Origin: Leishmania infantum JPCM5
Taxonomy: Eukaryota; Euglenozoa; Kinetoplastea; Trypanosomatida; Trypanosomatidae
NCBI RefSeq assembly: GCF_000002875.2
Contig: NW_004057911.1
Location: forward strand, 1-17,017
Direction: 5' to 3'
Length of the DNA: 17,017 nt
Every line of letters begins with the position of its first letter. Position 1 is the first letter of the stretch. Below the pieces are notes generated by a model. That model was not told where the DNA came from and did no database searches. It saw only the letters and a program-made list of their open reading frames with translations. Positions 1 through 9,187 of the stretch are shown here, piece by piece. The position numbers were made by a program, and so were the translations under genes.

Positions 1-425
1 CCGGTGTCTTGCAGTGGGGGGCTCTGCCTTCCGACGCCCTGCCGAGGTGCGCATCCTGAGGCGGCGCCCCACCCCGAGCGAGGCGGCGCCCGGCGTCTGC
101 AGTGAGGGCTCTGCCTCCGACGCCTGCCGAGTGCGCATCTGAGGCGGCGCCCCAGCCGAGCGAGGCGGCGCCGGTGTCTGCAGTGGAGGCTCTGCCTCCG
201 ACGCCTGCCGAGTGCGCATCTGAGGCGGCGCCACAGCCGAGCGAGGCGGCGCCGGTGTCTGCAGTGGAGGCTCTGCCTCCGACGCCTGCCGAGTGCGCAT
301 CTGAGGCGGCGCCCCAGCCGAGCGAGGCGGCGCCGGCGTCTGCAGTGGAGGCTCTGCCTCCGACGCCTGCCGAGTGCGCATCCGACGGCGCGCCACAGCC
401 GAGCAAGGCGGCGCCGGTGTCTGCA
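1..425 (+). repeat. 81-bp coding minisatellite, array 1
   Basis: Units begin at 102, 183, 264 and 345, exactly 81 bp apart, which is 27 codons, so the frame is kept. A fifth, degenerate unit fills 1-101 and carries eight extra single bases. Landmarks in each unit are CTGCAGTGGAGGCTCTGCC and CAGCCGAGCGAGGCGGCGCC. Units vary between VSA and ASA endings, and the last unit reads CASDGAPQPSKAAP. Confidence 0.9.
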
Positions 426-1769
426 GTATACGCTTCGTGTTGCAGGTGCCGCAGGAGCGCGTGGAATCTTGCTTGTGATCGCTGGGGAGCGAGTCGTCGT
501 CGCTGTGGGTTACGCAGGGTGAAGACGTCCCAGCGATCTAACTGCCGGGGTGGCGGCGCGCGCCCATCGCCTGTTTCTGTTCGGTCACGCGTGATAAATG
601 GATGGCAGTCTGTGCTAGGTGTGATCCGTAGGTGGAATTCCAAGGGTTTTGGTGTCGATCGGCGAGACATCGTTTGCAGTGCGCGGGTATCTGAACCGGC
701 TGCTGCGCCACAGCCGAGCGAGGCGGCGGCGAAACTTGATGCGACCGCGTCTCTGCGTCGTAAGCGGCCGCGCGATGATGCGTCTGATTCCAGCTTCTGG
801 CCGCGCCGGCGGCGCTTTTCACGTCCTCTTGATAGGGAGCCGCCAACTGCTCCTCCAGTGACGTTGCCGCGGAATACTCGGCGAGCTCCTCGCGCGTCCG
901 CCCACACTGCAGCGCCCCAGCCGAGCGAGGCGGCGCCGGTGTCTGCAGTGGAGGCTCTGCCTCCGACGCCTGCCGAGTGCGCATCTGAGGCGGCGCCCCA
1001 GCCGAGCGAGGCGGCGCCGGCGTCTGCAGTGGAGGCTCTGCCTCCGACGCCTGCCGAGTGCGCATCCGACGCCGTGCCACAGCCGAGCGAGGCGGCGCCG
1101 GTGTCTGCAGTGGAGGCTCTGCCTCCGACGCCTGCCGAGTGCGCATCTGAGGCGGCGCCCCAGCCGAGCGAGGCGGCGCCGGTGTCTGCAGTGGAGGCTC
1201 TGCCTCCGACGCCTGCCGAGTGCGCATCTGAGGCGGCGCCCCAGCCGAGCGAGGCGGCGCCGGCGTCTGCAGTGGAGGCTCTGCCTCCGACGCCTGCCGA
1301 GTGCGCATCTGAGGCGGCGCCCCAGCCGAGCGAGGCGGCGCCGGTGTCTGCTGTATACGCTTCGTGTTGCAGGTGCTGCAGGAGCTTGTGGGATCTTGCC
1401 TGTGATCGCATTGGAGCGAGGCGTCGGCGTTGTGTGTTGCGCAGGGTGAAGACGTCGCAGCGGCCTAAGCGCCGGGTCGTTGGCCCGTCCGCGCCGGCTG
1501 CCGCGTCCCGCTCATGCCTGAAAGGCGGATGGCATGCTCTGGTGCGTATGCTGCGGAGGTGGTACCGAAGCGCTTTGTGTGTGGGACATCGGCTGATTTG
1601 CCGCCGTTCTCGCACCTCCGCACGTGATGCAGCGCCACAGGTGAGCGAGGTGTCGACTCTGCGAGGCCAGAACGCTTTGCCGGCGGATGTCCCGCAAGCC
1701 CCGCGGGTTGTGTCGGACGCGGGGACGACGTCCCTGCCGGTATGTGCGCACTGTATCGCTGACTCGTAG
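60..1769 (+). CDS. Repetitive Ala/Pro-rich protein with Cys/Arg-rich modules, 5'-partial
   Basis: I do not recognise this gene. Counting residue 1 at position 102, the frame has array 1 of a 27-residue unit (residues 1-108), Cys/Arg-rich module A (109 to about 210), a basic linker with RRKRPRDD and RRRR (about 211-282), array 2 (283-417), module B (418 to about 519) and a short tail ending in a TAG stop at 1767-1769. Each unit contains ALPPTPAECAS and APQPSEAAP, so Ala, Pro, Glu and Ser dominate and one Cys recurs per unit. No membrane segment or signal peptide is visible. The only in-frame ATG is at 1548, so the true start lies left of the window or the gene is a remnant. The frame is blocked at 57-59 by a TGA within an indel-rich first unit that looks like sequence error. 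The first 41 codons of the two modules differ by 6 synonymous third-position and 9 amino-acid changes, which gives weak support for this frame. The basic linker could be a nuclear signal; that is inference. Confidence 0.6.
   Translation, partial: GGAPPRARRRPASAVRALPPTPAECASEAAPQPSEAAPVSAVEALPPTPAECASEAAPQPSEAAPVSAVEALPPTPAECASEAAPQPSEAAPASAVEALPPTPAECASDGAPQPSKAAPVSAVYASCCRCRRSAWNLACDRWGASRRRCGLRRVKTSQRSNCRGGGARPSPVSVRSRVINGWQSVLGVIRRWNSKGFGVDRRDIVCSARVSEPAAAPQPSEAAAKLDATASLRRKRPRDDASDSSFWPRRRRFSRPLDREPPTAPPVTLPRNTRRAPRASAHTAAPQPSEAAPVSAVEALPPTPAECASEAAPQPSEAAPASAVEALPPTPAECASDAVPQPSEAAPVSAVEALPPTPAECASEAAPQPSEAAPVSAVEALPPTPAECASEAAPQPSEAAPASAVEALPPTPAECASEAAPQPSEAAPVSAVYASCCRCCRSLWDLACDRIGARRRRCVLRRVKTSQRPKRRVVGPSAPAAASRSCLKGGWHALVRMLRRWYRSALCVGHRLICRRSRTSARDAAPQVSEVSTLRGQNALPADVPQAPRVVSDAGTTSLPVCAHCIADS
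426..732 (+). repeat. Module A: Cys/Arg-rich segment, first copy
   Basis: This segment follows array 1 directly and encodes VYASCCRCRRSAWNLACDR and VKTSQR, then a less conserved stretch ending near APQPSEAA. It is related along its length to the segment at 1353-1660, with 26 of the first 41 codons identical. The CCRC cluster and further Cys residues could bind metal, but no known zinc-finger spacing is evident. Confidence 0.7.
948..1352 (+). repeat. 81-bp coding minisatellite, array 2
   Basis: Five units begin at 948, 1029, 1110, 1191 and 1272, all 81 bp and in the same frame as array 1. The unit at 1029 reads CASDAVPQPSEAAP and follows an ASA-ending unit, as does the CASDGAPQPSKAAP unit of array 1. 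That shared order suggests the arrays were copied as blocks instead of growing independently. Confidence 0.93.
1353..1660 (+). repeat. Module B: Cys/Arg-rich segment, second copy
   Basis: This segment follows array 2 just as module A follows array 1. It encodes VYASCCRCCRSLWDLACDR and VKTSQR, then a diverged part with a partly matching W..L..MLRRWY stretch (module A has W..VLGVIRRW). It ends in APQVSEV, a relic of the APQPSEA motif. The protein continues for about 36 residues to the stop. Confidence 0.7.
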
Positions 1770-2253
1770 GATGGGGCTGCGTGGTATGCAAGGTGCGACG
1801 GCACGGCGAGGAGCCGTCATTCTCCAGTGCATAGAGGGGCAGGTGAGTAGCGACACCGCACCGAGAAGCGTTGAGAGCGAGGCGGTTGTTGCAGAAAACC
1901 TTGGTGGCACTTGTGGCCGTGTGAACCGCTATGGCCGATGGTCAAATTGCGGCGGCGAAAATCAGAGGGCATCCCCGCGGACACAGAATGCAGAGGCGCT
2001 GTCGAGTCCTGTGCTACGCGATGACTCAGCACCTCGGGATAAAAAGGCGCTCGCTTTTAAACAGCTCCTGGAGCTGCTGCGTCGCCGGCTGGTACAGCAC
2101 CCCGTAAGGCGCACATCGCCAGAGGACTTGTGCATATGCGTCTTGACATCTGTGCGCCTTCATTTTTTTTTTGCTTCTGTTCTTGTCTTTTCCTGCTGTG
2201 TAAGTCTAAACCTCTCTCTCTATATATCTTTGTTTGTGTGTTGTGTACATTAA
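1687..2253 (+). CDS. Doubtful ORF running into the 39-bp satellite
   Basis: An ATG-started frame of 188 codons overlaps the last 83 bases of the repetitive gene in another frame; a second ATG at 1771 would avoid the overlap and give 160 codons. The middle looks protein-like, with an amphipathic basic stretch KKALAFKQLLELLRRRLV. The last 35 or so residues are hydrophobic and Cys-rich because they are read from a T-rich tract and the first satellite unit, where the TAA stop lies at 2251-2253. It could be a small gene, the frame-shifted 3' end of the upstream gene, or chance. I recognise no family. Confidence 0.25.
   Translation: MSRKPRGLCRTRGRRPCRYVRTVSLTRRMGLRGMQGATARRGAVILQCIEGQVSSDTAPRSVESEAVVAENLGGTCGRVNRYGRWSNCGGENQRASPRTQNAEALSSPVLRDDSAPRDKKALAFKQLLELLRRRLVQHPVRRTSPEDLCICVLTSVRLHFFFASVLVFSCCVSLNLSLYISLFVCCVH
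2163..2198 (+). promoter_or_regulatory. Polypyrimidine tract (T10 then TC-rich)
   Basis: Ten consecutive T are followed by a mostly pyrimidine stretch and then TGCTGTGTAAG. In trypanosomatids such a tract followed by an AG can direct trans-splicing of a downstream gene and polyadenylation of the upstream one. No plus-strand gene follows, so a role in 3'-end formation for the upstream gene is the more plausible reading. It may equally be simple-sequence DNA at the satellite edge. Confidence 0.25.
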
Positions 2254-3907
2254 CGTCTATATACATCTTTGTTTGTGTGTTGTGTACATTAACGTCTATA
2301 TACATCTTTGTTTGTGTGTTGTGTACATTAACGTCTATATACATCTTTGTTTGTGTGTTGTGTACACTAACGTCTATATACATCTTTGTTTGTGTGTTGT
2401 GTACATTAACGTCTATATATATCTTTGTTTGTGTGTTGTGTACATTAACGTCTATATACATCTTTGTTTGTGTGTTGTGTACATTAACGTCTATATACAT
2501 CTTTGTTTGTGTGTTGTGTACATTAACGTCTATATACATCTTTGTTTGTGTGCTGTGTACATTAACGTCTATATACATCTTTGTTTGTGTGTTGTGTACA
2601 TTAACGTCTATATACATCTTTGTTTGTGTGTTGTGTACATTAACGTCTATATACATCTTTGTTTGTGTGTTGTGTACACTAACGTCTATATACATCTTTG
2701 TTTGTGTGTTGTGTACATTAACGTCTATATACATCTTTGTTTGTGTGTTGTGTACACTAACGTCTATATACATCTTTGTTTGTGTGTTGTGTACATTAAC
2801 GTCTATATACATCTTTGTTTGTGTGTTGTGTACATTAACGTCTATATACATCTTTGTTTGTGTGTTGTGTACACTAACGTCTATATACATCTTTGTTTGT
2901 GTGTTGTGTACATTAACGTCTATATACATCTTTGTTTGTGTGTTGTGTACATTAACGTCTATATACATCTTTGTTTGTGTGTTGTGTACACTAACGTCTA
3001 TATACATCTTTGTTTGTGTGTTGTGTACATTAACGTCTATATACATCTTTGTTTGTGTGTTGTGTACACTAACGTCTATATACATCTTTGTTTGTGTGTT
3101 GTGTACATTAACGTCTATATACATCTTTGTTTGTGTGTTGTGTACATTAACGTCTATATACATCTTTGTTTGTGTGTTGTGTACACTAACGTCTATATAC
3201 ATCTTTGTTTGTGTGTTGTGTACATTAACGTCTATATACATCTTTGTTTGTGTGTTGTGTACATTAACGTCTATATACATCTTTGTTTGTGTGTTGTGTA
3301 CACTAACGTCTATATACATCTTTGTTTGTGTGTTGTGTACATTAACGTCTATATACATCTTTGTTTGTGTGTTGTGTACACTAACGTCTATATACATCTT
3401 TGTTTGTGTGTTGTGTACATTAACGTCTATATACATCTTTGTTTGTGTGTTGTGTACATTAACGTCTATATACATCTTTGTTTGTGTGTTGTGTACACTA
3501 ACGTCTATATACATCTTTGTTTGTGTGTTGTGTACATTAACGTCTATATACATCTTTGTTTGTGTGTTGTGTACATTAACGTCTATATACATCTTTGTTT
3601 GTGTGTTGTGTACACTAACGTCTATATACATCTTTGTTTGTGTGTTGTGTACATTAACGTCTATATACATCTTTGTTTGTGTGCTGTGTACATTAACGTC
3701 TATATACATCTTTGTTTGTGTGTTGTGTACATTAACGTCTATATACATCTTTGTTTGTGTGTTGTGTACATTAACGTCTATATACATCTTTGTTTGTGTG
3801 TTGTGTACACTAACGTCTATATACATCTTTGTTTGTGTGTTGTGTACATTAACGTCTATATACATCTTTGTTTGTGTGTTGTGTACACTAACGTCCATAT
3901 ATATCTT
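2221..3907 (+). repeat. 39-bp satellite, about 43 units
   Basis: The unit reads GTCTATATACATCTTTG, TTTGTGTGTTGTGTAC and then ATTAAC or ACTAAC. The first full unit starts at 2255 after a partial one at 2221, and the last unit decays into GTCCATATATATC and a T8 run at 3906-3913. All units are 39 bp. The main variants are ATTAAC/ACTAAC, GTTGTG/GCTGTG (at 2553 and 3684) and one TATATATC unit near 2413. The 39-bp length is a multiple of three, so long frames stay open on both strands without meaning. Confidence 0.97.
2679..3615 (+). repeat. 312-bp higher-order repeat inside the 39-bp satellite
   Basis: The ACTAAC variant base lies at 2679, 2757, 2874, 2991, 3069, 3186, 3303, 3381, 3498 and 3615. 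The spacing in 39-bp units is 2,3,3,2,3,3,2,3,3, which is three full cycles of an 8-unit, 312-bp repeat. Confidence 0.9.
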
Positions 3908-3920
3908 TTTTTTATTTAAG

Positions 3921-5260
3921 TTTTGTGTGTGTTGTAAACGTGCGTGTGGTGTATATATATGTGTGTGTTGTAAACGTGTGTGTGATGTATATATATGTGT
4001 GTGTTGTAAACGTGTGTGTGATGTATATATATGTGTGTGTTGTAAACGTGTGTGTGGTGTATATATATGTGTGTGTTGTAAACGTGTGTGTGGTGTATAT
4101 ATATGTGTGTGTTGTAAACGTGTGTGTGATGTATATATATGTGTGTGTTGTAAACGTGTGTGTGGTGTATATATATGTGTGTGTTGTAAACGTGTGTGTG
4201 GTGTATATATATGTGTGCTGTAAACGTGTGTGTGATGTATATATATGTGTTGTAAACGTGTGTGTGATGTATATATATGTGTGTGTTGTAAACGTGTGTG
4301 TGGTGTATATATATGTGTGCTGTAAACGTGTGTTTGATGTATATATATGTGTGTGTTGTAAACGTGTGTGTGATGTATATATATGTGTGTGTTGTAAACG
4401 TGTGTGTGATGTATATATATATGTGTGTTGTAAACGTGTGTGTGGTGTATATATATGTGTGTGTTGTAAACGTGTGTGTGGTGTATATATATGTGTGCTG
4501 TAAACGTGTGTTTGATGTATATATATGTGTGTGTTGTAAACGTGTGTGTGATGTATATATATGTGTGTGTTGTAAACGTGTGTGTGATGTATATATATAT
4601 GTGTGTTGTAAACGTGTGTGTGGTGTATATATATGTGTGTGTTGTAAACGTGTGTGTGATGTATATATATGTGTGTGTAGTAAACGTGTGTGTGGTGTAT
4701 ATATATGTGTGTGTTGTAAACGTGTGTGTGGTGTATATATATGTGTTGTAAACGTGTGTGTGATGTATATATATGTGTGTGCGGTAAACGTGTGTGTGGT
4801 GTATATATATGTGTGTGTTGTAAACGTGTGTGTGGTGTATATATATGTGTGTGTTGTAAACGTGTGTGTGGTGTATATATATGTGTGTGTTGTAAACGTG
4901 TGTGTGATGTATATATATGTGTGTGTTGTAAACGTGTGTGTGATGTATATATATGTGTGTGCTGTAAACGTGTGTTTGATGTATATATATGTGTGTGTTG
5001 TAAACGTGTGTGTGATGTATATATATGTGTGTGTAGTAAACGTGTGTGTGGTGTATATATATGTGTGTGTTGTAAACGTGTGTGTGATGTATATATATGT
5101 GTGTGCTGTAAACGTGTGTTTGATGTATATATATGTGTGTGTTGTAAACGTGTGTGTGATGTATATATATGTGTGTGTTGTAAACGTGTGTGTGATGTAT
5201 ATATATGTGTGTGTTGTAAACGTGTGTGTGGTGTATATATATGTGTGCTGTAAACGTGTG
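3921..5260 (+). repeat. 36-bp GT/TA satellite, 38 units
   Basis: Each unit combines TGTAAACGTGTGTGTG, then ATG or GTG, then TATATATATGTGTGTGT. I counted 38 copies of the TAAACG core. Most units are 36 bp; some lose or gain GT or TA dinucleotides. A variant with GCTGTAAACGTGTGTTTGATG recurs near 4318, 4498, 4961 and 5105. Alternating GT and TA runs are prone to Z-DNA and to unwinding or cruciform extrusion. Confidence 0.96.
4298..4653 (+). repeat. 178-bp tandem duplication within the 36-bp satellite
   Basis: Positions 4298-4475 and 4476-4653 carry the same order of five unit variants, including the GCTGTAAACGTGTGTTTGATG unit and a unit with an extra TA. It is a second repeat level above the 36-bp unit. 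Confidence 0.8.
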
Positions 5261-7833
5261 TGAGTGGTGGTGGGCCAACTTTTCTTTGTGTCTACTGATG
5301 GGCCATGTGTGTGTGAGTGGTGGTGGGCCAACTTTGCTTTGTGTCTACTGATGGGCCATGTGTGTGTGTGAGTGGTGGTGGGCCAACTTTTCTTTGTGTC
5401 TACTGATGGGCCATGTGTGTGTGCGGGTGGTGGTGGGCCAACTTTGCTTTGTGTCTACTGATGGGCCATGTGTGTGTGAGTGGTGGTGGGCCAACTTTGC
5501 TTTGTGTCTACTGATGGGCCATGTGTGTGTGTGAGTGGTGGTGGGCCAACTTTTCTTTGTGTCTACTGATGGGCCATGTGTGTGTGCGGGTGGTGGTGGG
5601 CCAACTTTGCTTTGTGTCTACTGATGGGCCCTGTGTGTGTGTGAGTGGTGGTGGTGGGCTAACTTTTCTTTGCTTTGTGTCTACTGATGGGCCATGTGTG
5701 TGTGAGTGGTGGTGGGCCAACTTTGCTTTGTGTCTACTGATGGGCCATGTGTGTGTGAGTGGTGGTGGGCCAACTTTTCTTTGTGTCTACTGATGGGCCA
5801 TGTGTGTGTGCGGGTGGTGGTGGGCCAACTTTGCTTTGTGTCTACTGATGGGCCATGTGTGTGTGTGAGTGGTGGTGGGCCAACTTTTCTTTGTGTCTAC
5901 TGATGGGCCCTGTGTGTGTGCGGGTGGTGGTGGGCCAACTTTGCTTTGTGTCTACTGATGGGCCATGTGTGTGTGTGAGTGGTGGTGGGCCAACTTTGCT
6001 TTGTGTCTACTGATGGGCCATGTGTGTGTGTGAGTGGTGGTGGGCCAACTTTGCTTTGTGTCTACTGATGGGCCATGTGTGTGTGTGAGTGGTGGTGGGC
6101 CAACTTTGCTTTGTGTCTACTGATGGGCCATGTGTGTGTGCGGGTGGTGGTGGGCCAACTTTTCTTTGCTTTGTGTCTACTGATGGGCCATGTGTGTGTG
6201 TGAGTGGTGGTGGGCCAACTTTGCTTTGTGTCTACTGATGGGCCATGTGTGTGTGTGAGTGGTGGTGGGCCAACTTTGCTTTGTGTCTACTGATGGGCCA
6301 TGTGTGTGTGCGGGTGGTGGTGGGCCAACTTTTCTTTGCTTTGTGTCTACTGATGGGCCATGTGTGTGTGCGGGTGGTGGTGGGCCAACTTTTCTTTGCT
6401 TTGTGTCTACTGATGGGCCATGTGTGTGTGCGGGTGGTGGTGGGCCAACTTTTCTTTGCTTTGTGTCTACTGATGGGCCATGTGTGTGTGTGAGTGGTGG
6501 TGGGCCAACTTTGCTTTGTGTCTACTGATGGGCCATGTGTGTGTGTGAGTGGTGGTGGGCCAACTTTGCTTTGTGTCTACTGATGGGCCATGTGTGTGTG
6601 CGGGTGGTGGTGGGCCAACTTTTCTTTGCTTTGTGTCTACTGATGGGCCATGTGTGTGTGTGAGTGGTGGTGGGCCAACTTTGCTTTGTGTCTACTGATG
6701 GGCCATGTGTGTGTGCGGGTGGTGGTGGGCCAACTTTTCTTTGCTTTGTGTCTACTGATGGGCCATGTGTGTGTGCGGGTGGTGGTGGGCCAACTTTTCT
6801 TTGTGTCTACTGATGGGCCATGTGTGTGTGTGTGGTGGTGGTGGGCCATCTTTGCTTTGTGTCTACTGATGGGCCATGTGTGTGTGCGGGTGGTGGTGGG
6901 CTAACTTTTCTTTGCTTTGTGTCTACTGATGGGCCATGTGTGTGTGCGGGTGGTGGTGGGCCAACTTTTCTTTGCTTTGTGTCTACTGATGGGCCATGTG
7001 TGTGTGAGTGGTGGTGGGCCAACTTTTCTTTGCTTTGTGTCTACTGATGGGCCATGTGTGTGTGCGGGTGGTGGTGGGCCAACTTTGCTTTGTGTCTACT
7101 GATGGGCCATGTGTGTGTGTGAGTGGTGGTGGGCCAACTTTGCTTTGTGTCTACTGATGGGCCATGTGTGTGTGAGTGGTGATGGGCCAACTTTGCTTTG
7201 TGTCTACTGATGGGCCATGTGTGTGTGCGGGTGGTGGTGGCCTAACTTTTCTTTGTTTTGTATCTACTGATGGGCCATGTGTGGGTGCGGGTGGTGGTGG
7301 CCCAACTTTTCTTTGTGTCTACTGATGGGCCATGTGTGTGTGAGTGGTGGTGGGCCAACTTTTCTTTTCTTTGTGTCTACTGATGGGCCATGTGTGTGTG
7401 TGAGTGGTGGTGGGCCAACTTTGCTTTGTGTCTACTGATGGGCCATGTGTGTGTGAGTGGTGGTGGGCCAACTTTGCTTTGTGTCTACTGATGGGCCATG
7501 TGTGTGTGCGGGTGGTGGTGGGCCAACTTTGCTTTGTGTCTACTGATGGGCCATGTGTGTGTGCGGGTGGTGGTGGGCTAACTTTTCTTTGCTTTGTGTC
7601 TACTGATGGGCCATGTGTGTGTGTGTGTGGTGGTGGTGGGCCAACTTTGCTTTGTGTCTACTGATGGGCCATGTGTGTGTGAGTGGTGGTGGGCCAACTT
7701 TGCTTTGTGTCTACTGATGGGCCATGTGTGTGTGTGAGTGGTGGTGGGCCAACTTTGCTTTGTGTCTACTGATGGGCCATGTGTGTGTGCGGGTGGTGGT
7801 GGGCTAACTTTGCTTTGTGTCTACTGATGGGCC

Positions 7834-8385
7834 ATGTGTGTGTGTGTGTGGTGGTGGTGGGCCAACTTTGCTTTTTGTCTACTGATGGGCCATGTGTGTG
7901 TGAGTGGTGGTGGTGGGCCAACTTTTCTTTGCTTTGTGTCTACTGATGGGCCATGTGTGAGTGGTGGTGGTGGGCCAACTTTTCTTTGCTTTGTGTCTAC
8001 TGATGGGCCATGTGTGTGTGCGGGTGGTGGTGGGCCAACTTTGCTTTGTGTCTACTGATGGGCCATGTGTGTGTGCGGGTGGTGGTGGGCTAACTTTTCT
8101 TTGCTTTGTGTCTACTGATGGGCCATGTGTGTGTGTGAGTGGTGGTGGGCCAACTTTTCTTTGCTTTGTGTCTACTGATGGGCATGTGTGTGTGCGGGTG
8201 GTGGTGGGCTAACTTTTCTTTGCTTTGTATCTACTGATGGGCCATGTGTGTGTGTGAGTGGTGGTGGGCCAACTTTGCTTTGTGTCTACTGATGGGCCAT
8301 GTGTGTGTGTGAGTGGTGGTGGGCCAACTTTTCTTTGCTTTGTGTCTACTGATGGGCCATGTGTGTGTGGTGGTGGTGGGCCAAC
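7834..8385 (+). repeat. Segmental duplication inside the 55-bp satellite, copy 1
   Basis: The run of unit variants from 7834 matches that from 9188, including rare forms such as GCTTTTTGTCTACTG, a unit with CATGTGTGAGTGG, and a GGGCATG unit lacking one C at 8183. The offset is 1354 bp at the start and 1349 bp at the GGGCATG unit, because one unit is 5 bp shorter in the second copy. Confidence 0.8.
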
Positions 8386-8403
8386 TTTGCTTTGTGTCTA
8401 CTG

Positions 8404-8640
8404 ATGGGCCATGTGTGTGTGTGAGAGGTGGTGGGCCAACTTTGCTTTGTGTCTACTGATGGGCCATGTGTGTGTGCGGGTGGTGGTGGGCTAACTTTTC
8501 TTTGCTTTGTGTCTACTGATGGGCCATGTGTGTGTGTGAGTGGTGGTGGGCCAACTTTTCTTTGCTTTGTATCTACTGATGGGCCATGTGTGTGTGAGTG
8601 GTGGTGGGCTAACTTTGCTTTGTGTCTACTGATGGGCCAT
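8404..8640 (+). repeat. Segment shared with 10275-10511 (GAGAGGTGG marker)
   Basis: The rare GTGTGAGAGGTGGTGGGCC unit occurs near 8421 and near 10292, and the next three to four units have the same variant order, giving an offset of 1871 bp. Confidence 0.75.
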
Positions 8641-9187
8641 GTGTGTGTGAGTGGTGGTGGGCCAACTTTGCTTTGTGTCTACTGATGGGCCATGTGTGTG
8701 TGTGAGTGGTGGTGGGCCAACTTTGCTTTGTGTCTACTGATGGGCCATGTGTGTGTGTGAGTGGTGGTGGGCCAACTTTGCTTTGTGTCTACTGATGGGC
8801 CATGTGTGTGTGTGAGTGGTGGTGGGCCAACTTTGCTTTGTGTCTACTGATGGGCCATGTGTGTGTGTGAGTGGTGGTGGGCCAACTTTGCTTTGTGTCT
8901 ACTGATGGGCCATGTGTGTGTGAGTGGTGGTGGGCCAACTTTGCTTTGTGTCTACTGATGGGCCATGTGTGTGTGCGGGTGGTGGTGGGCTAACTTTTCT
9001 TTGCTTTGTGTCTACTGATGGGCCATGTGTGTGTGTGAGTGGTGGTGGGCCAACTTTGCTTTGTATCTACTGATGGGCCATGTGTGTGTGAGTGGTGGTG
9101 GGCCAACTTTGCTTTGTGTCTACTGATGGGCCATGTGTGTGTGCGGGTGGTGGTGGGCTAACTTTGCTTTGTGTCTACTGATGGGCC

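Noticed and set aside
649..861. 70-codon plus ORF inside the main gene
   Set aside because: It is an out-of-frame shadow with no repeat or family support.
538..1308. Minus-strand ORF with a 27-residue repeat opposite the main gene
   Set aside because: It is a shadow of the 81-bp array. It covers array 2 but not the duplicated modules in a consistent way, and synonymous differences favour the plus frame.
1840..1848. CAGGTGAGT, a match to a spliceosomal donor site
   Set aside because: Cis-spliced introns are very rare in trypanosomatids and no acceptor or split reading frame is seen.
1465..1910. Two minus-strand ORFs over the 3' end of the main gene
   Set aside because: They overlap each other and the supported plus frame and look like no known protein.
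2130..4223. Plus-strand open frames of 697 and 561 codons
   Set aside because: They are other frames of the same 39-bp repeat; several frames being open at once argues against coding.
2057..5278. Minus-strand open frame of 1073 codons
   Set aside because: It is the reverse reading of the 39-bp and 36-bp satellites; 39 and 36 are multiples of three, so frames stay open. The peptide is only a 13- or 12-residue repeat.
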